A stretch of 64,000 nt of DNA from Cycas panzhihuaensis (Eukaryota; Cycadophyta). Below are positions 46,100-57,779 of the stretch, in pieces. The notes below the pieces were generated by a model. That model made no database searches. It was not told the origin of the DNA and worked only from the letters and a program-made list of their open reading frames with translations. The position numbers and the translations under genes are program-made. The stretch is taken from the NCBI GenBank assembly GCA_023213395.1, contig CM041465.1:190781741-190845740 (forward strand), written 5' to 3'. Each line of letters starts with the position of its first letter. Position 1 is the stretch's first letter.

Positions 46100-46720
46100 T
46101 CTACCCTTTGTTCATAGCTTCTGATGTGGAGGTTTTAGGATTAGACACCCTCCTCACCTCTTCTGTCAATAAACCACTCACAATAGAATCATAGTTTAAT
46201 TCATGTGTAGTACTAAAACTAATTGAGGTGATAATATTATTCCAAGATTTTGGTAATAAATATAACAAGGTAACAACCTTGTCATCATTCTCAATCTTAA
46301 CATTGATATTGGCCAACTGATAATTAAGAGTATTGAAAATATTTAAATAATCAATAATTTTTATACCTTCCTTCACCTATAATGGGTATAATTACCTATT
46401 CAAGTAGATTCAATTTGTCATTAATTTGGTCATGTGCATGCCTTCTAATTAGGTCCATGATTCTATTGTTATCTTCTCTTTTATGATGTTAAATAAAACT
46501 TCATTTGCAAAGCACAATCGTATTATTCTAATATCCCTTTTGTTTAGATTATCCAATTCATCATTGTCCATCCTTGTGGGTTTCTTTAATTTACCTTCTA
46601 GAGTTCTATACAACCCCTATTATATCAGAATATCATACACTTTCAACTTCCACAACTCGAAGTTATTCTTACCATTGAATTTCTCCACTTGAAACTTTAC
46701 ATTCGTTAGTTTTTCCATTT
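46100..46720 (-). pseudogene. Element 9 gag (degenerate)
   Basis: Starts near 46712 with KFQVEKFNGKNNFELWKLKV, followed by LEGKLKKPTRMDNDELDNL. An open segment at 46101-46376 reads MKEGIKIIDYLNIFNTLNYQ and ends near TSEAMNKG, the part before the zinc knuckle. Here Trp follows NNFEL where element 8 has a stop, so element 8's stop is a TGG-to-TAG change. Confidence 0.85.
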
Positions 46721-46774
46721 GGTGCAAAAAAATCTAACACTAAAACCTTCATAAATTTGATGCATAAATAAAGG

Positions 46775-46790
46775 TTGTTTAAATACCATT
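46775..46790 (-). promoter_or_regulatory. Element 9 primer-binding site (decayed)
   Basis: Minus-strand TAAATGGTATTTAAAC against element 8's TAAGTGGTATCAGAGC, at the same distance from the LTR end. Confidence 0.7.
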
Positions 46791-47404
46791 TATTAAGAAA
46801 ACTAGGTCCCAATAACCAGAAACTACCACTAAGATCTAAAGTATTTTGCAACTAATTATAGGAATTCAAATTAAAATTTAACATGCAAGTTCTTAAACAA
46901 AAGATAATATAATAAATAAATTAGAAATTTAAAATATCACATATACACCATATATAATGTGGTAGAACCTTAGCAATGTGTTAGGGAAACATCCACGCAA
47001 GAAAGTTATCGATCTTTATTATCTAGGAATGGAGAAATGTACATAATCTATAGTATAATTCTATAACAATAATAACTAACTACCTCTACTCAATATAGTA
47101 TATATAATACATCGAATACAATCAATATAATGAAAAAACATCTTAAATCATGCTATATAAGAGAGTCATATAAGACACAAATCTCGATTATCAAATCTGA
47201 GGTATTTTTAATGAACAACCCTTATTCTCTTTATAATTTAGTATGTTTTATAGTGCTAGTGTTTTAGGTCAGGGTTTACTACCCCTTAAAACCCATTTGC
47301 AAGGGGGGTTTTAGTACCCTCGCATCTCCCAGCTAAGGGGGCTCCCACCCTGCCAACTTGTCAAAATTTTTACCTCTAAAATATTGTTGTCATATTATCT
47401 AATA
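46791..47404 (-). repeat. Element 9 5' LTR
   Basis: Collinear with 42155-42836 and with the element 8 LTRs; shorter than its partner because most of the G/C-run block is lost (a reduced version lies near 47290-47350). Confidence 0.9.
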
Positions 47405-47655
47405 AGAATGATCGGTGTAAGTATAGGGCCAAAGATCAAAATAATCATGGTGCTTAGCCATCAGGATAACAATAAACAAACTTATATCTTTAGTGATTTT
47501 TGTCTGCTACATGGCATTAGGGGATTAAGGGTTAAATATGTGTGGATTCTCCTTTCTTATTCCTCATTTTCTGTTTATAAATGTATTCATCCCAAAGTGC
47601 TAAAATATCACCACTTCTCTATTATGCCATAATATCATTATAGTATTGGTGGATT
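47405..47655 (-). pseudogene. Alpha-L-fucosidase (GH29) pseudogene, N-terminal part
   Basis: On the minus strand, from about 47640 to 47405, a single frame with stops reads the start of the GH29 domain: WHNREVVIF*HFGMNTFINR, then PHIFNP and NAM*QTKITKD. It continues ISLFIVILMAKHHDYFDLWP and YTYTDHS. AKHHD-x-F is the diagnostic GH29 motif with the paired His. The frame continues directly into the sequence at 42154 (SPLKDRCNDIIRVMIDSS), proving that element 9 split the gene. Stops sit at family Leu/Trp/Lys positions. Sequence beyond about 47700 is not recognisable, so the signal-peptide region is lost or too diverged. Confidence 0.88.
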
Positions 47656-48133
<478 letters not shown>

Positions 48134-48135
<2 letters not shown>

Positions 48136-48889
48136 GTAATAGGAATAGAAGGAGGGTATGTAATGTTGTGCATCCTGATCCTAGTGGATGGTACTAAACT
48201 TATATGGGATTATCACATCCTACCCCTTATGTATAAAAATTTTGATATAATAAAGTTATACTACATTATGTATATTCTATAATTATTGTCTTGAGTTTTA
48301 TTCATATGATGTTCTTGTGATGATGTGATTGGTTATGGTATACCATCTATCCTCTTCCTAGTAAGAACCTATGGATGATAACAAATATCTAGTATATTTA
48401 CTGACCTAGGAACAAGACAAGATGGATAGACTAAGGTATTAAGAACAACTTAAATATAGATAATGATTCAAAATTAGTATAAAAATCAAATAGTGTTAGG
48501 GGAGTTAACATTCATCTAATTTTTGGATGTAGATATTAGGATCATTAATGAATTAAAATCTTTCATGATATAAAAAGGCATCATCAAGTATTACTTAGAT
48601 TATATTATTATCCAAGAACCAATAATGCTCGCTAATATTTTGGATTATTTTCATTCTGATGTCAAATTTTGAGCAACTAATGTACATGTTTAAGCATAAG
48701 ACTATAAGCAAGACCAATCAATAATTGCAAGTGAGAAGATTCAATTGAATATATGTATTAAGGCAATAAGATTTAAGAATATTAACACAAATCAATTAGT
48801 TAATCATAAATTGAGGATGATAAATATGAAAAGCTTAGGTACAACAACAAAGACCTAACCCACACTTAAAAGAAACTAAGGAAGAATTT
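48134..48889 (+). other. Spacer, possibly element 10 leader or LTR
   Basis: Contains GATCCTAGTGGATGGTACTA and similar words typical of Gypsy LTRs, but neither a TG...CA pair nor a primer site could be fixed. No gene. Confidence 0.35.
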
Positions 48890-50200
48890 TTCCATCTAAG
48901 TCTACAAGAATAGGAGCAACCCTCAATTGATTTGCAAAAACAAGAACACACTAGTCCTATACAAACAAGGTTCTTATTTGGGAAGTACTATGAATGAAGA
49001 AGAAAGAAGTAGAAGAACAACTTTAGATAATGTAGGTTACAAAAATTAAAATATATAAGATCTCTAGCTAAGTCATCAGAATCACTAACATCATGACCTT
49101 ATCCAAAGTAGCATAAAGTAGAAATTGCCAACATTCAATGGTAAAGTGGAAGAATACCCAACTAGTCACTATAATATATATGATATAATAAAGATAGCAA
49201 ACAATGAAATAGATAAATACCATTGGTTCTAGGCATTTTTAGCAATCTTTTAAGATGTTGTAAATGACTAGTTTAAGGAATTTAATAAAGGACACTTTAA
49301 AAAATAGACCAGCTTATGGGAAGTTTTCAAAAACGAATTTAGACTACTATAAGACGACAATGAGGTGGTGGACCAAATATATAACCTCAAATAAGAAACT
49401 ATGTAAATAATAAGTTATAATACAAAGTTAAAAAGTTTAATTAAGAAAATAGAAAGTGAAGTAATAAATGGATTGAGGAAAATATGGTTTCTAAAAGGAT
49501 TACTTCCCAGATATCAAAGAAAATTTTAAGTAGTTCATCCTTCATCGTACCAAGAGGTAGTGGATCATGCAATAAACCTCAAGATTGAAGATAATGTAGA
49601 GGCGTGGAACTAAGATAAAATGGTAGATATTGAAACCAAGGAAGAATCTTCTATTGAGGCCCTAATAGAAGACCTAATATGGATGATGAAAGATTTTATA
49701 CAATACTAACCAGAGAAAAGGTGACACATATGGTGCATCAAATGTAAAACTGAAGGGCATATGAAGTTAAAATATCCAAAAAATCAAGAGTTCAAGTACT
49801 ATCACATTTATAAAAAAAGTAACCATGATACAAAAGAATATGGTTTCAACTTCTCTGTGCATATAAGACAAGAGTGAGAGGTGTTCTTTACATAAAAAGA
49901 AACCAATAGACCTCCTCTTAGAAGGGGATGTGGGTTAGGCTGACTGATATAAATAGATGCTCAAGGACGGTTGATGGTCCAATGCTTTCAATGTAAATTA
50001 TAGGGACACTTTAGCAAAAATTATCCTAACTTGGAAAATAACACTTCAATATTATGTTGATGGTGCAGACCTTACTATCATGATAATAACCATTATCCCC
50101 AATAACAAAACAAGAATGTTAATCTCATGGATGTAGTATCTAAAAAGGGAAAAGAGGAGGTAGAACAAACTTTGCTAATATATGTAATATATATAATAAG
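48890..50200 (+). pseudogene. Element 10 gag with four zinc-knuckle relics
   Basis: Begins with a Glu/Gln-rich stretch, then LPTFNGKVEEYPTSHYN (gag core) near 49130 and FKEFNKGHF, LWEVFKNEFRLL. Four CCHC-type knuckles follow at about 49728, 49790, 49980 and 50053: CIKCKTEGHMKLKY, KYYHIYKKSNHDTKEY, CFQCKL-x-GHFSKNY and CWWCRPYYHDNNHY. In all four the last Cys is Tyr, and in the second the first Cys pair is also gone. A gag with this many knuckles is unusual. Confidence 0.75.
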
Positions 50201-51470
50201 ATCTAAGAAACCTGAGTATCATAACCCTTCAAACAAAAAAGAATATCTATGCCAAACCCAAGACTTAGTCCAATCGATACAGGAGAAATAATATAATGTG
50301 GTTTTTGCATTTCCATAACATGGTAATATATTACCTCAACTACCAAAAATAACAAAAACATAAGGCAATGAAATCACTACCATGATTCTTGATCAATTCC
50401 TACAAAGTGAGATAATTATAAAAATTTTGATGTTGCTTGAACATGATCCACTATTATTACAAACAATTGAGGATTACATACAATAATTAAAGATAAAATA
50501 TAAAGGAGTTGTTTAAGAAACTAGAAAAGACTGCATCTAGATTCCAAAAAACTGTTTTGTACTTAATTTTCAAGTAGAATAGCATGTATAATTAATCAAA
50601 GTGGATTAGGAAATTACAATTGCAATGACTTTATTAGGATATCAGCTAAATAATACCATGGTAGATGGCAGTACTATAGTTACTATTATATCAGTAATAA
50701 CTTGATAAAGGATCAGTAGGTCTACATTATATCCCCCCACATTTTGGCTATGATTAGCTTACCAACATGGCATACAACCACTAGGTATAATGCGAGTATA
50801 GAAAATTTGCATTGGGAATTGAAAATTTATCACAAATTTTATCATTATTCTTATGAATAATGGGATACCTCTAGCATATGAAGCACTTTTAGGGTGACCT
50901 TAGTTGCGTACTACACATGTACTCAAAAATTAGGGACATAACATATTAGTGATTAAGCAAGAAGGGAAAAAATAATTAATATATTTAAATCATCATACTA
51001 TAAATGAGGAATTAGTAGATTTTTCTAGCTTTGCTAATGAGGACAATGATGATATTAATGATGATAATGAATGTACTAAAAGTGCTAAAGAGAATTAACA
51101 CCCTCTAAGTATAATATTTGGAAATTATAATATATATGAACCAACTAAACGTATTTTGTATTTAGATCCTTATTCAAAAGCTGAGATCAAATCAACTAAT
51201 GGATTATTTCATTGGCAACAGTAAGAATATGAAGTATTTTCATGTTATTTAGTTTAAACCAAACCACTAGAGTACATAAATACTTATCAGTTCATGATAC
51301 ATATGATTATAAGCACAAATACCCCAACCATGTTTATGAAGTCATTGAAGGAAACCAAACACTACTTCAAAATCCCACACATAATTTTAATAAGGATCAA
51401 TTCTTTTACAATGAAGCATCACAATAACTAGTTAATTTAGGTACTAAACAAAATAAGCAAACAAGAATAA
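50201..51470 (+). pseudogene. Element 10 protease region (degenerate)
   Basis: Only weak retropepsin-like traces (MVDGSTIVTIIS near 50665; VIKQEGKK*LIYL near 50960). An acidic stretch (NEDNDDINDDNE) follows at about 51030-51080. An open 61-codon piece at 51242-51427 just before RT has no recognisable motif. Assignment rests on position between gag and RT. Confidence 0.45.
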
Positions 51471-51479
51471 TGGGTGATA

Positions 51480-52350
51480 AATGAGAACTAATATTGATAG
51501 CAGCAATCATAAAGATTTTCTTATAGTATAAGGATGTCTTTACTTGGACATACAAAGATCTAAAGGGGATACCAAGGAAACTATGTAAACATAGAATTGA
51601 ACTAATACTAGGTTTGAAACCAGTAAAACATTGGCCTTATCAAATGAATCTCAAGTATGTAAAGCAAGCAAACATAAAAATCAAAAAAATGTTAGATGTT
51701 GGAATTATATTTAAGGTTGAAATAAATGATTGGGTCTTACTAATTATTATAGTTCCTAAGAAAAATTAGGAATTACGCATTTGTGTTGATTTTTAAAAAT
51801 TAAACACAATTACTTATAAGGATCCATTTCCCATTCCCTTTACTGACACCATATAGGAAGAAGTTATAGGATATGAGATATATTCATTCCTAAATGTATT
51901 TTTATGCTATAACCATATAAGAATTGCAAGAAAAGATAAGTTGAAAACCATATTTATCATATAATCTAGAATTTTTACTTATAATCAAATGCCTTTTAGA
52001 CTTTGCAATGCCCCCAATATATCTTAGCAAATTATTATACATGTATTTGACCAATTGTCATTGAAATTAATAAAGGTATTTTAAGATGATTGATCTATTT
52101 ATGATGACATCAAAGACCATCTCCCATTATTAATACAATATTTAAAAATTTATTAGAAAATAAACCTATCACTAAATCTAGAGAAGTGCCAATTTTTAGT
52201 TCCATATAACAAACTATTGGGACATATTATGTGTGCTTGAGGATTAAAAATAGATCCAAATAAAATCAAAATCACAATGAATTTAGCCTCACTATCAGAT
52301 GTTGTAGGGATATGAATATTCCTTGGATATATCAAATACTACCATTAGTT
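51480..52350 (+). pseudogene. Element 10 reverse transcriptase (degenerate)
   Basis: Reads WTYKDLKGIPRKLCKHRIEL, then PYQMNLKYVKQANIKIKKML and ELRICVDF*KLNTITYKDPF. Next are YEIYSFLNVFLCYNHIRIAR and QMPFRLCNAP. The palm motif near 52080 is VF*DD*SIYDD: both Asp kept, flanked by stops where other residues stood. Clear Gypsy order. Confidence 0.87.
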
Positions 52351-52359
52351 TGTAAAAGA

Positions 52360-53105
52360 ATTTGTTCACATCATGCATCCCCTAGAAGAATTATTATGGA
52401 AAGGGGTAAATTTTATTTGGGAGAATGACCAACAAATAACTTTTGAAGATCTCAAAAGTAGATCTATTAAAACCCAATTTTAGTTCATCTAAATTGGAAA
52501 AAGGAATTTCACATCCAAATGGACACATCTTAGATAGCAATAAGATGTATACTAGCCCAAGAAGGAAGATACAAGCTCAATTTACCTATTTATTTTGCTA
52601 ATAAACAACAAATAAAGTAGAAAGGAACTACTCAAAAATTGAAAAAGAAGCATTAAGAATGATTTATGCCATTTAAAAATTTGAGTAGTACCTATCAATG
52701 GATTCCTTTATATTTTTTTTCAATCATCAAGCCTTTTTATATATGATCAACAAACCTATCATTTAAGGAAGAATAAGTTGATGGTTATCATTACTTCAAA
52801 AATTTAATTTTAAGGTAATAACCTAGCTAGGTTGTATACATGTAGTTGTAGATAACTTGTCCAAAATCCAAATAGGGGAAGAACCTCATAGAGTAAACAA
52901 TAAATTTTCTGAGGCTAATCTATTCCAAGTAACAGTCACTTCACCTAGTTATGATGACATAATGAGATATTTAAGCTCAAAATAATTTCCTGCTAATATG
53001 ACTTCACAACAACATAGAGAACTCATGAAAAAATAGTGCCTTATCACCTAATAGGAGAATTCTTTTATAAGTTATGGAAAGATCACATATTATAAAGATG
53101 TATAA
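52360..53105 (+). pseudogene. Element 10 RNase H (degenerate)
   Basis: FVHIMHPLEELLWKGVNFIW marks the RT connection domain; RNase H traces (KRNFTSKWTHL, KEALRM-like) follow. The last readable stretch, FFYKLWKDHIL*RCIM, is the start of the Gypsy integrase and runs into the TATAA duplication of element 11. Confidence 0.75.
53101..53105. repeat. Element 11 target-site duplication (left)
   Basis: TATAA, repeated exactly at 61375-61379. Removing element 11 plus one copy restores an uninterrupted element 10 frame. Confidence 0.95.
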
Positions 53106-53435
53106 TGATGGAGCCGGAGGAGCAGAGCAGGACATCACGAGACTTTCATCTTGAGTACAACGGCGATTTCCGAAAGAGTGGCGGTGTTAATAAACACCAG
53201 GGAGGTATTCCCAACCCTTAAATAGAGATTCGGGGAGGCGTCGGGCGCCATCACCCTAGCTGCACAACAATTAAGGTTAGTTTGAAAAAATATAAAAAAT
53301 AAATAGCGGTAATACGTACCTCACGTGAGTGGTCGGTCCAGGCAATGAGCAGTTCAAGGTGCCCTAGGGGCCCTCAAAGGTGGCTTTGAGGGGCCCTAAG
53401 CGCCTAGTGCACAAACATTGGGATTATTCCCAACA
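53106..53435 (-). repeat. Element 11 3' LTR
   Basis: On the minus strand it starts TGTTGGGAATAATCCC and ends GGCTCCATCA. Matches 61053-61374 except for at least seven one- to three-base indels and a few substitutions. Confidence 0.95.
53361..53400 (-). other. GC-rich hairpin in element 11 LTR
   Basis: GGGGCCCTCAAAG and CTTTGAGGGGCCC are near-perfect inverted repeats around a 4-base loop. The other LTR has the same structure at about 61298-61338. It lies in the first quarter of the LTR as transcribed, so it may be regulatory. Confidence 0.75.
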
Positions 53436-53448
53436 TTCTCCCCATAAG
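53436..53448 (-). promoter_or_regulatory. Element 11 polypurine tract
   Basis: Minus-strand CTTATGGGGAGAA just before TGTTGG. Confidence 0.85.
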
Positions 53449-55240
53449 CCCAATGTGTATGACTCCTAAATCATCTCTGAACTTTTCAAACTTGATTTTT
53501 CCCAAGGCCTTTGTAAAAATATCCGCTGTTTGATCTTGATTGCTACAATAAGTCAACTCTATCTGCTCGCTTGTACAAGTTCCCAATAAAGTGGTATTGA
53601 GTTTCAATGTGCTTTGTTCTCGCCGTGGAATCTTGGATTTTTGGTCATTTGAACAGCGCCTCGATTGTCACACCAAATTGTAGTGGGGCCTTGCTGTTTA
53701 ATTTGAAAATCCTGTAAGAGTCTTCTTAACCGATTGATTCACGGGCACCTAACATCGCGGCTTTATATTCTCGCTCACCGTGGATAAGGACACGGATTTT
53801 GTTTCTTTGAACTCCAAGCTACCGTTGATCCCATACTAAATGCATAACCCAAGTAGATTTTCTATCATCAATATCACCAAATTTCAATCAACTGTGACCC
53901 GTTAATCGAAACTCGGATGTAGGTTTGTAGTATAGTCCAAAGTCTCAAGTCCCTTTAAGGTATCCGAGAATTCTTTTAGCGACTTGCCAATGGGATGTCT
54001 TTGGATCCTGCATAAATCTAGATACAACACTTACGAATATGTTATATCGGTCGAGTAGAGGTTAAATAAAGTAGGCTACCAATCGCTTATCTATAGTGAG
54101 TGGGATCAACCGAGGTTGAGTCATCATCTTAGAGAGTTTAGTTCCAATTTCATTTGGTATTGACAATGGTTTCTGATCTGTCATACTAAATCCTTGTAGA
54201 AGGTCGAGTATATATTTACGTTGAGATATAAATATTCCTTATTTATCTTGCCACACTTCCAATCCTAGGAAGTAGTGCATAAGACCTAAGTCATCATTTC
54301 AATTCCTTACACATAGCTTCTTTAAATTGACTTAAAAGTTGGGAGTCATTTCGGTATAAATTAAGTCGTCTACATAAAGTCCTACGATCAATATCGAATC
54401 TCCTTTAATTTTAGTGTATAGGTTTGGATCGCTTGAGATCTTTCAAACCCTTGATCTTTAAGGTATGTGTCTACGGAATACCAAGCCCTAGGTGCTTGTT
54501 TTAGACCATATAACGCTTTCTTTAACTTATACACTTTGTTTTCTTCCCCCGACTTCAAAACCAGGGGTTGAGAGACATAGATATCTTCTTGAATATAACC
54601 ATTTAAAAAGCACTTTTACATCCATTTGATAAACAGGCCAACCCATTTGGGCGGCTAAACTTATTATCATGCGAATCGATTCCATTCTAGCAATGGGGCA
54701 AATGTTTGGTATAGTCTATTCCTTCTTTTGGGCATATCCTTTGGCAACTAAACGAGCTTTATATTTATCAATTGATCCATCGTAGTGGAACTTAGTCTTA
54801 TAAACCCATTTGGTTCCAATGGCTTTCTTTCTTGGTGGTAAGTCTACAAGTTCCCAAGTATCATTTTTAACGATAGATTTATATTCCTCTTGCATGGCTT
54901 TTTGCGAGCACTCATGTTGATTAGCCTCACTAAAGGTTTGAGGCTCATGACTTTCAAGTAACTTACTCATTAGAGCAAAGTTAACTTTGTGTGAGCGTGT
55001 AGATCTTCGATTGTTATCTAATATATTTCCTAAGTCATGATTGCGGTGAACCCATTTAGGTAGGGGTTGTAATGGTGGTTGAGGTGATGTTGTTTCTAGT
55101 AGTTTTAGGAGAGTTTCTCCACATAGGGGGCACATATTTGGACGTATTTGATGCATTAAACTTAATGGTAATGTCCTTTTGTTGTTCGTGATTATTTTGA
55201 TAGTAGGTGTCTTCTTGAAATTTGACATCCCTACTCGTAA
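53449..55240 (-). pseudogene. Element 11 reverse transcriptase and RNase H (frameshifted)
   Basis: The first 170 codons (54716-55228) are open: AMQEEYKSIVKNDTWELVDL, then KKAIGTKWVYKTKFHYDGS and DKYKARLVAKGYAQKKE. After 54716 the frame changes several times, but each frame in turn gives good RT or RNase H. Examples are [13 protein letters not shown] near 54500 and LYVDDLIY near 54365. The RNase H end at 53404-53607 reads NQDQTADIFTKALGKIKFEK. Few residues are actually replaced, so this copy was functional until recently or contains sequencing indels. Confidence 0.9.
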
Positions 55241-55244
55241 TAAC

Positions 55245-56060
55245 TTTTGGATTTGGGATCATAAACTTTGTAAGATTTTGATGATTCACTATATCCAATA
55301 AAGATACATTTTACACTATGATCATCTAATTTGGTTCTTCTTTGGTCAGGGATGTGGGCATAGGCTAAGCCAAATACCTTAAGGTGACAGATACTAGGTT
55401 TATAACCTGTCCATGCTTCTTCTGGTGTCTTCCCTCTAACAACTTTTGTGGAACATCGATTAAGTAAGTAGGATCAGGTATGGGACCTTGACCCAAAATT
55501 CATGGCCTAAGTTTTTATCTTTAAGCATATAACGTGACATTTCTACGATAGTTCTGTTTTTCCTTTCAGCTACACCATTTTGTTGTGGGGTGTAGGGGTT
55601 GGTATGTTGTCGCCTAATCCCATGTTGGATCTGATAATCCTTGAAGATATTAGAGGTAAATTCTCCCCATTATCGATCTTAAGGAGAGGATATGATATCC
55701 AGTTGTCGCTCAACGAAGGTTTTGAAGTCAACAAAGTGGTCAAAAGCATCGATTTGTATTTGAGAAAGAACACCCAAGTCTTTCTTGTAAAGTCATCAAT
55801 AAATGTAAGGAAATATTTGGCACCGCCAGAGGGAGTGGCCATTGGGCCACAAATGTCTGTATATCTGAGTTGAAGAGAGGCGGATGTCCGATGGCTAAAG
55901 TCCGAAAGCTTTCTCTATGATGTTTTCCAAGAAGGCATCCCTCACACAACTCTTTGTTAACATCAATAGGGGTAAGCCATTAACCATATCTAATCTTTTC
56001 ATAAGGGCTAAACTTGTATAATTAAGGTGGCCAAAGCGTCGATGCCATAGGTCACTATCC
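55245..56060 (-). pseudogene. Element 11 integrase (frameshifted)
   Basis: CEGCLLGKHHRESF is the end of the integrase zinc site (frame of 55740-55949). The core KYFLTFIDDFTRKTWVFFLK (55570-55842) has the first Asp. LKIDNGENLP carries the second Asp region. Near 55570 the frame shifts after TPHNKMV. The later VKCIFIGY block is read at about 55270-55310. Confidence 0.88.
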
Positions 56061-56277
56061 ATAGTAGTTGTGGTTCTAAGGGCATATGTATCCGAGGGGT
56101 GATAGTAAGTTTAAATAAATGATCTTTAGTCATGATACCCTAGCAATAATAGCTTCATTTTGTCGTTTGTCTTTAATGACGCATTCGTAGTTGTCAAAAA
56201 TTATTTTATAGTCTTGTCCCATCATCATCCTCTGGATAGTAAGTTTTTCCTTAAAGCGGGGACATATAGAACATCAT

Positions 56278-57063
56278 TTAAATATTTATATTCACCACTA
56301 TCACCAATAAGGCAATGTTACCTTTTCCAATCGATTGGTGAGAAGTGTTGTCTCCAAACATAATAGACCCTTTCTTATTTGTATCCAAAGTTTGAAATAA
56401 TTGTTCTTTATGGGTCATGTGGGTGGAACAACCGGAGTCAATGTACCAACTATCATCCTCTTCTTCCTGGTTTGAACAGCTAGATAGAAATAACCTATTG
56501 TTGATTTTAGATTCCGATGTGTTTGACACATGTCCTCTAGAGGGTGGTCCATGTTTGGAAAAACACTTATCTTCAGTGTGCCCATTTCTACGACAATAAG
56601 TGCAATATAGTTGATCTCTTTTTTCATAACTAAGATTTTGATTCCTTGGTGAAGAGTGATCAAAGTTGAGAGGTCTCCCCCTTTCCTCATAGAATTGAGT
56701 ATGAGTATTTCTTGGTTGGTCACGATAGTTTTGAGGTGTTCTAGAAGGTTGTGGGTTCCCATGACAATGTGGACAACAAGAATGATTTTCAACTTGTCTT
56801 TGTTGGTTAGGGTTTCTTTGAGTGTTCGAATGTCTTGGAGAGTTTTCATGTTGTGGGGGTCGTCCTTGTCTATTATGAGGAACTTGGTATCGTGGAGGAT
56901 TTTGTCGAGGTTCATTTCTAGGGTTTTCATCTTTTCGCCTTAGAGGAGATTCATTTTGTTTTGAAGTGCTATCTTGAGGGTTAGGTTGAATGTTGGCCTT
57001 TGTAGCAAAGGCATGTTCTAAAGTTTCATTGGCAGCTTGTTGCTCTTCTATGGACATGAGCAT
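56278..57063 (-). pseudogene. Element 11 gag C-terminus and protease (open 261-codon segment)
   Basis: Residues 20-150 are Pro/Gln/Asn/Arg-rich with a CCPHCHGN cluster at 96-103. Residues 154-167 form a perfect CCHC zinc knuckle (CTYCRRNGHTEDKC). Residues 206-217 (WYIDSGCSTHMT) are the retropepsin active site with Asp-Ser-Gly intact. The segment ends in frame loss near 56280. It is the middle of gag-pol, so its first ATG is probably not a natural start; the gag N-terminus lies upstream in other frames to 57628. Confidence 0.88.
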
Positions 57064-57628
57064 AGCAGTAAGTTATTCTATTTTGAGGGTACTTAGGTCT
57101 TTAGATACACTAATACTTGTAGCTACCATTTCAAAGCGTCTAACGGCTCCTACACATCGAAGGATTCGTTCAACAACTCTTTGTTCGGTTAAGGTATCCC
57201 CAAGGGACCTCATTTGGTTAACTATGTCTTGAATCTTGGTCATAAATTCGTTATTGATTCATGAGGCATCATCGTAAATTTTCAAACTTACTTCTTAATT
57301 TTTGTAGTTTAGAGGACGCCTTGACCCTTCAGATATAAGTCATAAAGTATCCCAAGCCTCTTTGGACTTAATGGATTCACTAACACGTGGGAAAACATGA
57401 TCTTCTAAAGCGCAAAAATAAGGGCTAAGGCTTCATTATCTTTTCGATATTTTCTTTGTATGTAGCTTTTTCAGTGTCAGTTGGGTTTGATCCTAAGTCA
57501 TTGTAACCATTTCTCACTATATCCCACATTTCATTTGCTATGAGGATGGGCCTCATCCTCCTACTCCAGTTAAGAAAATTATTTCCATCAAACTTAGGAA
57601 TAATCATATTCCCAAAACTAGATGTCAT
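57064..57628 (-). pseudogene. Element 11 gag N-terminal part (frameshifted)
   Basis: From ATG 57628: MTSSFGNMIIPKFDGNNFLN, then WSRRMRPILIANEMWDIV, a standard DUF4219-type gag start. The first 67 codons are open to 57425. The remainder (UBN2-like helices, about 57400-57064) changes frame at least twice. Confidence 0.88.
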
Positions 57629-57779
57629 TTTAAATTAAGGTTGTATAAAATGTGATAAAGGCAATAGCAAAAATATTTGAATGTAAAATATTTGAAAGAA
57701 CTTAAAATGAAAGAGATTATTTCCAAATATATATCCCAAGGTTTTCAGAAGTTTGAACAAATGAACTAGGACCTAGAAA

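Larger units (their letters stand above)
42155..47404 (-). mobile_element. Element 9: minus-strand Copia, sister of element 8, inside the GH29 gene
   Basis: LTRs of 682 and 614 bp and a full gag-pol order on the minus strand, bounded by perfect AGAAT duplications. It is clearly the same family as element 8: same LTR ends, same gag start, same linker. It keeps an intact RT palm motif where element 8 does not, and lacks element 8's frameshift at the integrase end. Stops still interrupt pol throughout. Confidence 0.94.

Noticed and set aside
56415-56943. Long open frames on both strands overlapping element 11 gag
   Set aside because: They are out-of-frame or antisense readings of the 261-codon gag/protease segment, which has the zinc knuckle and protease site.
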